A stretch of 53,988 bases of DNA, from positions 1 through 53,988 of the forward strand of contig JAHBSP010000010.1 of assembly GCA_019639055.1 (NCBI GenBank), written 5' to 3'. Below, in pieces: positions 18,417-27,190 of the stretch. The first letter of the stretch is position 1, and every line of letters starts with the position of its first letter. The translations under genes and the position numbers were made by a program. Source of the DNA: Microbacteriaceae bacterium. Lineage in GTDB: Bacteria; Actinomycetota; Actinomycetes; Actinomycetales; Microbacteriaceae. Below the pieces are notes generated by a model that ran no database searches, had not been told where the DNA came from, and saw nothing but the letters and a program-made list of their open reading frames with translations.

Positions 18417-19379
18417 ATGAACGATCACAGGGCATACACCGGCACAATCAACGTCGGTCCGATGTCGCCGTTCGTAAATATTCCACGCGCGAAGTGGAAA
18501 GAACTTGCTGGCAGTTTCGAGCAGCCGCTCACGACATCCGAAATCGCCTCCCTCCAAGGTCTCGGAGACACTCTAGATTCGCGCGAAGTTTCCGAAGTCT
18601 ATCTTCCGGTAAGCAGGTTGCTAAATATGTATGCCACCGGAATCCGGAAACTGCATGACACTACCGCAGAATTCTTGCGTGAAAGACACGATGGCACCCC
18701 TTTTGTGATTGGTATTGCCGGTTCTGTGGCTGTTGGGAAGTCAACTATCGCTAGGCTACTTCGCGAACTACTTTCCCGCTGGGAGGGTACCCCTCGTGTT
18801 GAGCTGGTCACAACAGACGGTTTTCTCTACCCCAATGCCGAACTTGAGCGCCGCGGAATAATGCTTCGTAAAGGCTTCCCAGAATCCTACGATCAGCGCA
18901 GTCTTCTTCGCTTCGTTACCGCGGTAAAAAGCGGGGTCGAACAGGTGCGCGCGCCCTTCTACTCCCATCTGGCCTATGACATCATGCCCGATGCTGAAGT
19001 TATAGTGAATCAGCCAGACATCCTGATTGTTGAAGGGTTGAATGTGCTTCAGCCCTCAACTGGCAGTAGCCAACTGGCGGTAAGTGACCTCTTCGACTTC
19101 TCAATATATGTAGACGCTAAAGAGGAGACGATTCAGGACTGGTATGTGAACAGGTTCATGAAATTGAAGGAAGGCGCATTCGCCAATCCGGACTCTTACT
19201 TCCACCGCTATGCGGGACTCTCGGACGAACTGGCTCGCCAAACCGCACTAGAAATCTGGAAAAACATTAACCACCCGAACCTGGTCGAAAACATCCTTCC
19301 CACCCGTGCCAGAGCAAAGCTAGTGCTTCGAAAGGATGCTGACCATCAGGTTCGCAACGTGCAGCTGCGGAAGTTATAA
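18417..19379 (+). CDS. coaA: Type I pantothenate kinase (CoaA)
   Basis: CoaA phosphorylates pantothenate, the committing step of CoA synthesis. The P-loop GSVAVGKST is at residues 102-110, and the following [31 protein letters not shown] and [11 protein letters not shown] segments are typical of the prokaryotic type I enzyme. The length of 320 residues is normal. It starts 23 bases after tetR on the same strand. Its 3' end overlaps the convergent aminotransferase gene by six bases. Confidence 0.96.
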   Translation: MNDHRAYTGTINVGPMSPFVNIPRAKWKELAGSFEQPLTTSEIASLQGLGDTLDSREVSEVYLPVSRLLNMYATGIRKLHDTTAEFLRERHDGTPFVIGIAGSVAVGKSTIARLLRELLSRWEGTPRVELVTTDGFLYPNAELERRGIMLRKGFPESYDQRSLLRFVTAVKSGVEQVRAPFYSHLAYDIMPDAEVIVNQPDILIVEGLNVLQPSTGSSQLAVSDLFDFSIYVDAKEETIQDWYVNRFMKLKEGAFANPDSYFHRYAGLSDELARQTALEIWKNINHPNLVENILPTRARAKLVLRKDADHQVRNVQLRKL

Positions 19380-20705
19380 CCCTAAATCAGTAAAGGTTTC
19401 GTCATAGATTCCAATCGCGGTATCTACTTGCTCAGGTGTCACGATCAGTGGTGGAGCTACATGCACTCGGTTATCTGCCATGAATGGTAGCAGCCCTCGG
19501 TCATACAGCCCATTCTTAATCTTGCCCATTGTGGCAGCGTCTAATGGAGTCTTGGATGCACGGTCTGCCACAAACTCGATTGCCCAGAAAGCGCCAATCC
19601 CGCGAACCTCACCAATTGATTCGTGCTTGTCTTTCAGGCCGTTCAAAGCCACCTTTAGTTGCTCACCGATCTTGGAGGAGTTTTCGACCATCCCTTCCTC
19701 ACGCATCGCGTCGATAGTTGCCACAATCGAGGCCATAGCGAGTGGATGGCCGGAATAAGTGAGTCCGCCTGGGAACATCCGGTCTTTGAAGAATTCATAG
19801 ATCTTGTCACTGATGACCACGCCACCGGCAGGCACATAGCCGGAGTTCACTCCCTTTGCAAAGGTGATTAGGTCAGGAGTGATATCGAAGTGCTGGTGTG
19901 CAAACCACTTACCAGTGCGGCCAAATCCTGCCATAACCTCGTCGGCGATAAACACGATTCCGTACTTATCTGCGAGCGCGCGTACGCCCTTCATATAGCC
20001 TGGTGGCGGAACCAAGATTCCTGCAGTTCCTGGCACTGACTCGAGCAAAATCGCTGCCACATTGGATGCACCAGCCCCGTTGATAATTGCTTCTAAATGC
20101 TCGAGAGCCCGGTCTGTTTCTTGCTCTTCATTTTCGGACCAGAATGGCGACCTATATAGGTATGGACCGAAGAAGTGTTCGTGGCCTCTCGCATACTGGT
20201 TAGGGATTCTGCGCCAATCCCCGGTTGCCACAATAGCCGCTCCGGTGTTGCCGTGGTAGGAACGGTAGGTGGATAGCACGGTGTCGCGACCAGTGTATAT
20301 ACGAGCCATTCTGATTGCGTTCTCAACCGCATCTGCTCCACCGTTGGTGAAGAAAACTTTTGAAAATGCTTCGCCTGCTACTTCTTTGATCTTCTTAGCG
20401 GCAAGGCCTCTATATAGGTTTGCATGCCCTGGTGCGATGGTTGTCAACTGTGATGAAGCTACTTGAATTGCTTCAGTTACTTTAGGGTGCTGATGACCAA
20501 CGTTTGTGTTGATTAGTTGGCTGGAAAAGTCTAGCCATTTGCGACCTGTGTAGTCCCAGAGGTAGGCACCTTCGCCTCCCGCAAAGACCCATGGTTTTAG
20601 CGAAGACTGCACGCTCCAAGAGTGAAAAACATTCTCTCGGTCTAGTGCATATGTGAGTTCGTTGTTGGCAGGGTCTAATGAGTTAATAGATCCGAAATCG
20701 GACAT
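19374..20705 (-). CDS. Class III PLP-dependent aminotransferase (beta-alanine/taurine-pyruvate type)
   Basis: A 443-residue omega-amino-acid aminotransferase of fold type I. Visible are the N-terminal [13 protein letters not shown], the PLP-phosphate and ring contacts ([22 protein letters not shown]), Asp255 in [12 protein letters not shown] and Schiff-base Lys284 in [14 protein letters not shown]. The VFHSWS opening is common to the group annotated as taurine-pyruvate or beta-alanine-pyruvate aminotransferases. With mmsA elsewhere in the window, a route from beta-alanine through malonate semialdehyde to acetyl-CoA is possible. Substrate choice cannot be fixed from the sequence. Confidence 0.88.
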   Translation of the reverse strand: MSDFGSINSLDPANNELTYALDRENVFHSWSVQSSLKPWVFAGGEGAYLWDYTGRKWLDFSSQLINTNVGHQHPKVTEAIQVASSQLTTIAPGHANLYRGLAAKKIKEVAGEAFSKVFFTNGGADAVENAIRMARIYTGRDTVLSTYRSYHGNTGAAIVATGDWRRIPNQYARGHEHFFGPYLYRSPFWSENEEQETDRALEHLEAIINGAGASNVAAILLESVPGTAGILVPPPGYMKGVRALADKYGIVFIADEVMAGFGRTGKWFAHQHFDITPDLITFAKGVNSGYVPAGGVVISDKIYEFFKDRMFPGGLTYSGHPLAMASIVATIDAMREEGMVENSSKIGEQLKVALNGLKDKHESIGEVRGIGAFWAIEFVADRASKTPLDAATMGKIKNGLYDRGLLPFMADNRVHVAPPLIVTPEQVDTAIGIYDETFTDLGL

Positions 20706-21003
20706 TTTTACCAGTTCCTTTTTCGCCAGTATTTCTAAGCGTCTGATATCAGATTAGTTGGAAGTGACATTTAACGCTTGTAATGCTGCTAGTGGACTCT
20801 GCACTAAACAAAAGAGTGGGCCGGCCACTGAGGCTAGTGGCCGACCCTTTTTATCCCTTGCACAAAGAGGTTTTGAATTGCAATCACAATCGCTACCAAA
20901 TGAAACCAATACTTTATGAGTGAAATCAATATATAACGGTTTGATAACGAGCGCAAATTAAGATTTGCTTCAAATTTTTACATCGGCTGCACCGAGTGCG
21001 GAA
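20706..21003. other. A+T-rich intergenic region with hairpin
   Basis: This 298-base gap lies between the start of the aminotransferase gene and the stop of the winged-helix gene. It should hold the aminotransferase promoter. The only strong structure is the hairpin at 20818-20847 followed by five T on the plus strand. No credible open reading frame is seen. The stretch 20853-21003 is A+T rich and otherwise featureless. Confidence 0.6.
20818..20852 (+). terminator. Rho-independent-type terminator
   Basis: The 12-base stem GGGCCGGCCACT / AGTGGCCGACCC (one C/A mismatch) with six-base loop GAGGCT is followed by TTTTT. The T run favours termination of plus-strand transcripts, yet no plus-strand gene ends nearby. 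On the minus strand the stem is followed by ACTCTTTTGTTT, a weaker T tract, so it may also serve the winged-helix gene that ends 152 bases upstream on that strand. Confidence 0.72.
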
Positions 21004-21696
21004 CTATGCGTCCAGCACTTCTACATCGGCATACTTGTTGAAACGATATCCGAGCCCACGAACCGTGCGGATGATATCTTCGTGCCCGGCTAATTTGCTG
21101 CGTAGGCGACGAATATGAACATCAACGGTGCGCGCATTCGGACGGTTTTCATCAAGTGTTGGCCAGAGTGCATCAATCAAAGCTTCGCGGCTAATCGTCT
21201 CTCCATGGTGCTCCACCAAGTGTTGGACAATCTGGAATTCTAGGTAGGTTAGTCCCTGGTTTTGTCCGTTAATTGTGATTCGACCGCGGGATGCGTCAAT
21301 CACCACTTTAGGGGAGGCCGGTTTTTCTTCGGTCACCACAGATGGGTCTTTGAGTGCACGACGCACCACGTCAACATCGCGTCCGCCGATTCCTGCTGGA
21401 GCGAGTGCGACTACGGCGTGAGTTTCCGCATCCGGAGCTATCTCGGCAAGAGATTTTTTGAGGTGCTTCACGATTGCGGTGAGATCTGTGCCTGAAGTTA
21501 GCGCCTGCAGTTCGTCTAGACCGACGTAGAGCACGAAACCTCGTGCTTCGACATCGCCAGAAACCGGGTGTAACCGGCGAACTGGCGCAGGGGCGATAAT
21601 TTGGCTCGGCTGCTGAACAGTTCTGGCTGTGGAGCCGCGGTAAGTGGTTGAAGTTGGCTGGTATGGATTTGGGGCTACTGGGTTGAGTAGTGACAT
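21004..21696 (-). CDS. Winged-helix transcription regulator with OmpR-type DNA-binding domain, no canonical receiver
   Basis: A 230-residue protein whose C-terminal part (about 130-226) is a clear OmpR/PhoB-type winged helix (LTYLEFQIVQHLVEHHGETISREALIDALWP, ARTVDVHIRRLRSKL, IIRTVRGLGYRFN). The N-terminal half is not a standard receiver: after a Pro/Thr-rich leader of about 45 residues comes a short alpha/beta-looking segment (FVLYVGLDELQALTSG to VVALAPAGIGG) without the phospho-acceptor Asp/Lys pattern, and no sensor kinase gene is adjacent. It probably acts without classical phosphorylation. The leader before the gene is long and holds palindromes at 21856-21916, so autoregulation is possible. 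Confidence 0.85.
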   Translation of the reverse strand: MSLLNPVAPNPYQPTSTTYRGSTARTVQQPSQIIAPAPVRRLHPVSGDVEARGFVLYVGLDELQALTSGTDLTAIVKHLKKSLAEIAPDAETHAVVALAPAGIGGRDVDVVRRALKDPSVVTEEKPASPKVVIDASRGRITINGQNQGLTYLEFQIVQHLVEHHGETISREALIDALWPTLDENRPNARTVDVHIRRLRSKLAGHEDIIRTVRGLGYRFNKYADVEVLDA

Positions 21697-22074
21697 TTTG
21701 GTGAATCCTTGTGTTCTTTAGGGAGATTTTGAATGTGTATGTTTGCTTCGCTACTGCGATATGAGTGCGCTAGATAGGTTGCGCGATGATGCCCGAAGGG
21801 CTGATTGCGAGAGATGGTTTTGCTAAAAAGAAATTAGCTACACATTCGTGAACACATGAAAACGCGAGCCATACGTGAGCAGGCTGCAGGGACCATTGGG
21901 GTCAAAACGTTTTCATTCACGTCACCGACTATACCTAATTCAAATGAAATTTGTATAAAACATCACAAATCTTCCTGCGTTGTTTCCGTTTTGTTGTAAA
22001 AAAAGTTGTTATACTCTCAATATAACTATGCAATTTTGCTTTTATCGCGCACCCGAAATTGCGGAAGGAAAAAG
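21697..22074. other. Long divergent intergenic region with palindromes and promoters
   Basis: About 380 bases separate the winged-helix gene from the ABC operon. They hold the palindromes described separately at 21856-21916, and TATACT (22010-22015) and TATAAC (22021-22026), either of which could be the -10 element of the ABC operon. The minus-strand leader before the winged-helix gene may exceed 150 bases. No credible coding sequence is seen. Confidence 0.5.
21856..21916. promoter_or_regulatory. Nested palindromes before the winged-helix gene
   Basis: ATGAAAACG (21856-21864) and CGTTTTCAT (21908-21916) are perfect inverted copies. The right copy overlaps a second, ten-base perfect palindrome AAAACGTTTT at 21904-21913. 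The AAAACG half-site with a central CG is typical of operators. They lie 160-220 bases upstream of the minus-strand regulator and 160-220 bases upstream of the plus-strand ABC operon. The binding protein is unknown. Confidence 0.45.
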
Positions 22075-22974
22075 ATGAGTAAAGAAGTCACTCTTGAGCT
22101 CCAGGGGGTGTCAAAGAAATTCGAAAGCACCTTAGCTGTGAACGATTTAAGTTTCAGTGTGCATCCTGGAAAAATTACCGGATTTCTTGGACCTAACGGT
22201 GCAGGAAAAACAACCACTCTGCGCATCCTCCTCGGGCTGGTGAGCCAAGATTCCGGGCGAGCACTGGTAAACGGACAAAGCTATCGAGAGCTAGAAAATC
22301 CAGCAAATTTGGTAGGTGCCTCGCTAGATTCCAACAGTTTTCACCCTGCCCGCACCGGTAAAGACACCCTGATGGTGCAGACGTCCGCTGCCGGTATCCC
22401 AGATGCGCGTATCGCCGAAGTCCTAAACATCGTAGGTCTCACAGAAGCCGCCAACAAAAAAGTTGGCGAATATTCGCTCGGGATGCGCCAAAGGCTCGGT
22501 CTAGCCAGTGCGATGCTCGGAGATCCCCAAGTTCTCGTGCTCGATGAGCCAATCAACGGGCTTGACCCGCAAGGCATCACCTGGGTCCGTGAATACCTGA
22601 AGCATTTAGCGAGCGAGGGGCGCACAATTCTGGTTTCTTCGCACGTGCTCTCCGAAGTTGAGCAAACAGTGGATTCACTGGTGGTTATCAATCGCGGCAA
22701 GCTGGTCTACGAAGGTACTGTGAAGAACCTGCGTAGCCAAACCAAAACTTCTGTGTTTGTTAGTGCCACAGAGTCGGCCAAGCTGGAAGCTGCGCTTAGT
22801 GCATCCCACAAATTCATCAAACGAGAAGACGGTGTAGTTATCGAGGATGTCGAACCGCAGGAAATCGGGGAACTCGCACTGAAGAATGGAATTGCACTCA
22901 CACAGTTGCGCACCGAATCCACGGGGCTCGAAAAAGCCTTCCTGGAACTGATTTCAAATGGGGGTGCAGAATAA
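22075..22974 (+). CDS. ABC transporter ATP-binding subunit
   Basis: A 299-residue ATPase of the drug/bacteriocin export (CcmA/NatA-like) type. Walker A is GPNGAGKTTT, the Q-loop precedes a family-typical ASLDSNSFHPARTG, the signature is YSLGMRQRL, Walker B is VLVLDEPINGLDP, and the switch His is in VSSHVLSE. The start is ATG at 22075 after a strong GGAAGGA site; a longer frame from 22006 lacks support. The stop overlaps the permease start, so the two form one exporter. No substrate hint is present; relatives often act in bacteriocin or drug self-protection. Confidence 0.92.
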   Translation: MSKEVTLELQGVSKKFESTLAVNDLSFSVHPGKITGFLGPNGAGKTTTLRILLGLVSQDSGRALVNGQSYRELENPANLVGASLDSNSFHPARTGKDTLMVQTSAAGIPDARIAEVLNIVGLTEAANKKVGEYSLGMRQRLGLASAMLGDPQVLVLDEPINGLDPQGITWVREYLKHLASEGRTILVSSHVLSEVEQTVDSLVVINRGKLVYEGTVKNLRSQTKTSVFVSATESAKLEAALSASHKFIKREDGVVIEDVEPQEIGELALKNGIALTQLRTESTGLEKAFLELISNGGAE

Positions 22975-23771
22975 TGTTTGCTGCATCATTCAAATCTGAA
23001 ACAAGAAAAATATTCACCCTAAAAACTTGGTGGATTCTGGGACTTGTTATGTTCCTGCTCACGGCGCTATCGGCAGGAACCTACGGTCTGCTCGCAATGC
23101 TATCTGACCAAATTCCTGAACTTGCGATGATACCGATCGACGCACTCACAATCTACGGCAGTATCACCAGTGCCGGATACGTGATTCCGCTACTTTCGGG
23201 TGCGCTGGCAACAACCAATGAATATCGTCACCGCACACTCACACCTACATTCCTGGCAACACCAAAACGTGGAATTGTTTTCAGCGCCAAACTGCCGACC
23301 CAATTATTGCTCGGTATCTTTTACGGTTTGCTTGGACTTGCAGCGGCGGTGGGTCTTGGTGCTCCACTGCTTCTAGCGGCAGGATACGAAACCGCTCTGA
23401 GCGACCCTAGTACTTGGTGGCTATTCCTGCGGATAATCGCAGTTCTCGCCATTTGGGGCGCTATCGGTGTCGGGCTCGGTGCACTCGTGAAGAATCAGAC
23501 AGTGGCAATTGTGATCGCACTTGTGTTTACTCAGTTTGTTGAACCAATCATCCGCACAATCGGCGCAGCCTTCGAATGGGTCAGTGAGGCCGTAAAATAC
23601 CTACCGGGAGCAGCTACCGACGCCTTCGTTGGCGCTAGCGCGTACTCAGCCCTCGGTGAAGTCGGCTCGACCGGTCTAGAGTGGTGGATTGCTGGTCTAG
23701 TGCTCCTTGCATACACTGTGCTTGTGTGCGCACTAGGTTCACAAATTTCATGGAAGAAGGATGTCAGCTAA
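22974..23771 (+). CDS. ABC-2 type permease subunit
   Basis: A 265-residue membrane protein with six predicted hydrophobic segments and the short cytoplasmic N-terminus (FKSETRKIFTLKTWW) usual in ABC-2 permeases that pair with NatA-like ATPases; the NEYRHRT motif after the second segment is also typical. The ATG overlaps the final base of the ATPase stop, so the two are translationally coupled. Its 3' end overlaps the next gene by 11 bases, which places the ABC-F protein in the same operon. Confidence 0.88.
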   Translation: MFAASFKSETRKIFTLKTWWILGLVMFLLTALSAGTYGLLAMLSDQIPELAMIPIDALTIYGSITSAGYVIPLLSGALATTNEYRHRTLTPTFLATPKRGIVFSAKLPTQLLLGIFYGLLGLAAAVGLGAPLLLAAGYETALSDPSTWWLFLRIIAVLAIWGAIGVGLGALVKNQTVAIVIALVFTQFVEPIIRTIGAAFEWVSEAVKYLPGAATDAFVGASAYSALGEVGSTGLEWWIAGLVLLAYTVLVCALGSQISWKKDVS

Positions 23772-25629
23772 GACACATCTACTAGGAGCGGAAGAGCTTC
23801 GCCTCGCCTACCCTAATCGGGTTGTGCTGGAATCGGTAACCCTCGGTATTGAAAGCGGCGACCGAATCGGTATCGTTGGACGCAATGGTGACGGTAAATC
23901 TTCGCTACTCGGCCTGCTTTCAGGAAAAATCGAACCAGACGGCGGGAAGGTTACTCGCCGAGCCGGCGTGACTTTCGGGGTGCTTGACCAGGCCGACACT
24001 CTCGACGGCTCCAAGACAGTTTCGGAAACAATCGTCGGTAACCGCAGTGAGCATGAGTGGGCTGGTGACCCAAAAGTTCGCGACATTATTTCTGGGCTGG
24101 TTCCAGACATCCCCTGGGATGCAAAAATCAACACCCTATCCGGCGGTCAGCGTCGTCGTGTGTCGCTTGCAACCCTACTTATTGGCGATTGGGACATCAT
24201 TGCTTTAGATGAACCCACCAACCACTTAGACACCGAAGGTATCGCGTGGTTAGCTGAGCATCTAAAGAATCGCTGGGCGAAAAATACCGGGGCGCTGTTG
24301 CTGATTACTCACGACCGCTGGTTCTTGGATGAGGTCGCAACCGATACTTGGGAGGTTCACGACGCAAAAGTGGAACCTTTTGAGGGCGGTTACGCGGCAT
24401 ACATCCTGCAGAGTGTTGAGCGCGATCGTAAGGCTCAGGTTGCTGAAACGAAGCGACGCAACATTATGCGTAAAGAACTCGCTTGGCTAAGGCGCGGCGC
24501 TCCTGCTCGCACTTCTAAGCCAAAGTTTCGTATTGACGCTGCCAATGTTTTGATTGCAGATGTGCCACCGGTGCGCAACAAAATTGAGCTCGCAAATTTG
24601 GCTGTCGCGCGCATCGGAAAGGATGTTGTCGACCTACAAAATACTGGCGTCGCCTTTGAAGAACGAGATATTTTCAGCGGAATAAATTGGAATATTGCGC
24701 CGGGTGAGAGAACCGCGATTCTCGGTCCAAACGGCGCCGGAAAATCAACCTTGCTGGGGCTGATTGCCGGAATTTTGGAACCGACTTCAGGACGAATAAA
24801 GCGGGGAAAGAATGTGCGTCTCGGGCTCCTCGATCAACAATTCAGTGCACTGGAAAAGGTGTCGGGTGATCGGGTTCGCGAAGTGCTGGCAAGGGCTAAA
24901 ACCAGTTATGTTGTTGATGGCAAAGAACTTTCCCCAGCACAGCTTTTAGAGCGGCTCGGATTCGCGAAAGAACACCTCTCCACCAGGGTTGGTGATTTAT
25001 CCGGTGGGCAAAAACGTCGCCTGCAACTTTTGATGGTGCTACTTTCTGAACCCAACTTGCTGGTGCTGGATGAGCCGTCCAATGACGTGGATACCGAATT
25101 CTTAACCGCGATGGAGGATCTGCTCGACTCCTGGCCGGGCACACTAATCGTGGTCTCACACGACCGTTACCTACTTGAGCGCATCACCGATCAGCAGTAT
25201 GCAATCCTGGGTGGCAAGCTCCGTCACTTACCTGGCGGAGTGGATGAATACTTGCGACTTCGAAAAGCAGAAATCAAGCAATCTGGCGCGAGTGTAGGTG
25301 GAGGCGCCAGTATAGCCACCTGCGCGGGCATGCTGTCTGGCTCGGGCGCGAACCAAGCTGATTACTCTTACACCGTTTCGAACTCTGCCGCACCGGCAAC
25401 AATACTTTCTGGTGCAGCAAGGCGCGATGCTGAAAAAGAACTCGCCTCCGTGGAGAGGCGTCTAGAGAAACTGCAAAAGTCGGTGGTGCAGGAAAAATTT
25501 GCACTGGCCGAACTAGACCAGTCCGATTACCAGAAACTCAACGAGGAGATGGCGAAGATCACCACCCTCGAAACTGAAATTGCTGAACTAGAAGAGCGCT
25601 GGTTGGAGCTTTCTGAACTTCTCAGCTAG
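23761..25629 (+). CDS. ABC-F family ATPase (Uup-like, ribosome-associated)
   Basis: A 622-residue protein with two complete ABC domains and no membrane segment, the mark of the ABC-F family, which act on ribosomes. Domain 1 has GRNGDGKSS, LSGGQRRRV and IALDEPTNHLD; domain 2 has GPNGAGKST, LSGGQKRRL and VLDEPSNDVD. Between them is a basic interdomain linker (about residues 220-270; RRNIMRKELAWLRRGAPAR). After a Gly/Ser/Ala-rich stretch (510-550) the C-terminus is a charged coiled coil, as in Uup. It lies in an operon with an ABC-2 exporter. Some ABC-F proteins give antibiotic resistance, but Uup-like housekeeping is more likely. Confidence 0.9.
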   Translation: MSAKTHLLGAEELRLAYPNRVVLESVTLGIESGDRIGIVGRNGDGKSSLLGLLSGKIEPDGGKVTRRAGVTFGVLDQADTLDGSKTVSETIVGNRSEHEWAGDPKVRDIISGLVPDIPWDAKINTLSGGQRRRVSLATLLIGDWDIIALDEPTNHLDTEGIAWLAEHLKNRWAKNTGALLLITHDRWFLDEVATDTWEVHDAKVEPFEGGYAAYILQSVERDRKAQVAETKRRNIMRKELAWLRRGAPARTSKPKFRIDAANVLIADVPPVRNKIELANLAVARIGKDVVDLQNTGVAFEERDIFSGINWNIAPGERTAILGPNGAGKSTLLGLIAGILEPTSGRIKRGKNVRLGLLDQQFSALEKVSGDRVREVLARAKTSYVVDGKELSPAQLLERLGFAKEHLSTRVGDLSGGQKRRLQLLMVLLSEPNLLVLDEPSNDVDTEFLTAMEDLLDSWPGTLIVVSHDRYLLERITDQQYAILGGKLRHLPGGVDEYLRLRKAEIKQSGASVGGGASIATCAGMLSGSGANQADYSYTVSNSAAPATILSGAARRDAEKELASVERRLEKLQKSVVQEKFALAELDQSDYQKLNEEMAKITTLETEIAELEERWLELSELLS

Positions 25630-25654
25630 TACTGCTTTCAAAGCGGATTACCGT

Positions 25655-26299
25655 TTAGTCGAGCGGTCCGGCAGTTCCGTAGAGCCGATCCCCCGCATCT
25701 CCAAGCCCTGGCACGATATAGCCCTTCTCGTTGAGGTGCGAATCGACTTCGCCCACAACCACGGTTACGTTACCATTCGGATGATCGCGCTCAATTCTGG
25801 CCACCCCTTCAGGTGCCGCAATCAGGCAGATAGCAATCACGTCACTAGCGCCGCGGCGGAAAAGGTATTCGATAGCCGCGCTCAGTGATCCGCCGGTTGC
25901 AAGCATCGGGTCAAGCACGTAGCACTGCCTGCCGGTTAGATCCTCCGGAAGCCTCTCAGCGTATGTCACCGGTTCGAGTGTCTCCTCGTTGCGGAGCATG
26001 CCAAGGAAGCCGACCTCGGCATTCGGCATCAGTTTGCTCATGCCGTTGAGCATCCCCAGACCTGCACGCAGAATCGGCACGATCAAAGGAAGCGGTAGTG
26101 AGGTGGTTTTGCCGGTGTACTCGGCTACCGGGGTTTCTACGACGACTTCATCGGTGCGTAGATCTCGGGAAGCCTCGTAGGCCAAAAGCGTGACCAGCTC
26201 TTCGGTGAGGAGTCTGAAAGTTGCGCTGGAAGTGTTTTTCTTACGCAACTCGGTGAGCTTATGTGAAATTAGTGGATGGTTAGCCTGATGCAATCGCAT
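25655..26299 (-). CDS. upp: Uracil phosphoribosyltransferase (Upp)
   Basis: Upp salvages uracil with PRPP to UMP. The 214 residues start with the conserved [12 protein letters not shown] and contain [12 protein letters not shown], the PRPP loop [16 protein letters not shown] and the uracil-binding C-terminus [19 protein letters not shown]. Length and motifs are fully typical. It is divergent from tadA, with about 40 bases between the preferred starts. Confidence 0.96.
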   Translation of the reverse strand: MRLHQANHPLISHKLTELRKKNTSSATFRLLTEELVTLLAYEASRDLRTDEVVVETPVAEYTGKTTSLPLPLIVPILRAGLGMLNGMSKLMPNAEVGFLGMLRNEETLEPVTYAERLPEDLTGRQCYVLDPMLATGGSLSAAIEYLFRRGASDVIAICLIAAPEGVARIERDHPNGNVTVVVGEVDSHLNEKGYIVPGLGDAGDRLYGTAGPLD

Positions 26300-26338
26300 A
26301 GGCTCAGATTAGCGCGAACAGTGGCAAAATTAGAACTT

Positions 26339-26803
26339 ATGCAACCAAAATCTGAACTTGAAGACCTGATGAACCAGGCATTAGACGAAGCTCGAGAGGC
26401 GCGAGCAAGCGGTGAAGTGCCGGTTGGAGCGGTGATTGTGGATGCTACCGGCCGAATAATCGCACGCGCACAGAACCGCAGAGAACGCGAGGATAATCCC
26501 CTGCTACACGCCGAAGTTATTGCAATTCAGGCAGCCGCTGCCGTGGTGGGCAGCTGGAACCTATCAGAATGCACCCTAATCGTCACGCTAGAGCCCTGTG
26601 TGATGTGTGCTGGTGCAATTCTGCAATCGCGCATTTCTCAGGTCGCATTCGGCGCTTGGGACGAAAAAGCTGGCGCTGCCGGAAGTGTGCACGATTTGTT
26701 GCGTGATCGAAGACTTCCACACAAGGTGGAAGTTGTTTCGGGCATCCTGGCAGAGGAAAGCTCCGACCTTTTACATGAATTCTTTTTAGAGCGAAGAAAT
26801 TAG
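26339..26803 (+). CDS. tadA: tRNA-specific adenosine deaminase (TadA)
   Basis: TadA deaminates A34 to inosine in tRNA-Arg(ACG). The zinc site is complete: His57 and catalytic Glu59 in LLHAEVIAI, Cys87 and Cys90 in LEPCVMCAGAI. The chosen ATG at 26339 gives 154 residues, usual for the family; the frame stays open to 26276 but that would overlap upp, and no clear ribosome site marks either start. The last 18 bases overlap the convergent arsC gene. Confidence 0.94.
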   Translation: MQPKSELEDLMNQALDEAREARASGEVPVGAVIVDATGRIIARAQNRREREDNPLLHAEVIAIQAAAAVVGSWNLSECTLIVTLEPCVMCAGAILQSRISQVAFGAWDEKAGAAGSVHDLLRDRRLPHKVEVVSGILAEESSDLLHEFFLERRN

Positions 26804-27190
26804 CGTTTCAACTCTGCGTTTTATTTCATCTCTTATCAGACGCACAGCTTCAATTCCTTGTCCTGCAGGGTCCGTTAGCTCCCAGTCTTCGTAACGTTTA
26901 CCTGGGAAAAATGGGCAAGCATCCCCACAGCCCATAGTTATAACTACATCTGATTCCTGCACTGCATCTGCTGTGAGTAGTTTCGGCTGTTCTGATGCGA
27001 TATCGATCCCGACTTCCTGCATTGCTAAAACAGCTACTGGGTTTATAGCATCTGCAGGAATTGATCCGGCAGATCGGACATCAATCTTTTCACCAGCTAA
27101 GTGTTTCAGGTAGCCGGCAGCCATTTGGGATCTGCCTGCATTATGGACACATACAAATAAAACTCTAGGTATATTTTTAGTCTTCTCCAC
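26786..27190 (-). CDS. arsC: Arsenate reductase, LMW-PTPase type (ArsC)
   Basis: A 134-residue enzyme reducing arsenate to arsenite. The phosphatase-like P-loop CVHNAGRSQ carries Cys14, and two further cysteines, Cys88 and Cys92 in MGCGDACPFFPGKRYEDWELTDP, are placed as in arsenate reductases of the thioredoxin- or mycothiol-coupled classes. In an actinomycete the mycothiol system is plausible. It overlaps the upstream CDF transporter gene by 14 bases, so the two are coupled. No ArsB/Acr3 arsenite pump or ArsR lies beside it; arsenite export must be encoded elsewhere. Confidence 0.9.
   Translation of the reverse strand: MEKTKNIPRVLFVCVHNAGRSQMAAGYLKHLAGEKIDVRSAGSIPADAINPVAVLAMQEVGIDIASEQPKLLTADAVQESDVVITMGCGDACPFFPGKRYEDWELTDPAGQGIEAVRLIRDEIKRRVETLISSL

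Noticed and set aside
23761..25629. Antibiotic-resistance ABC-F protein
   Set aside because: The C-terminal coiled coil and linker look Uup-like; nothing in the context supports target protection against a specific drug.
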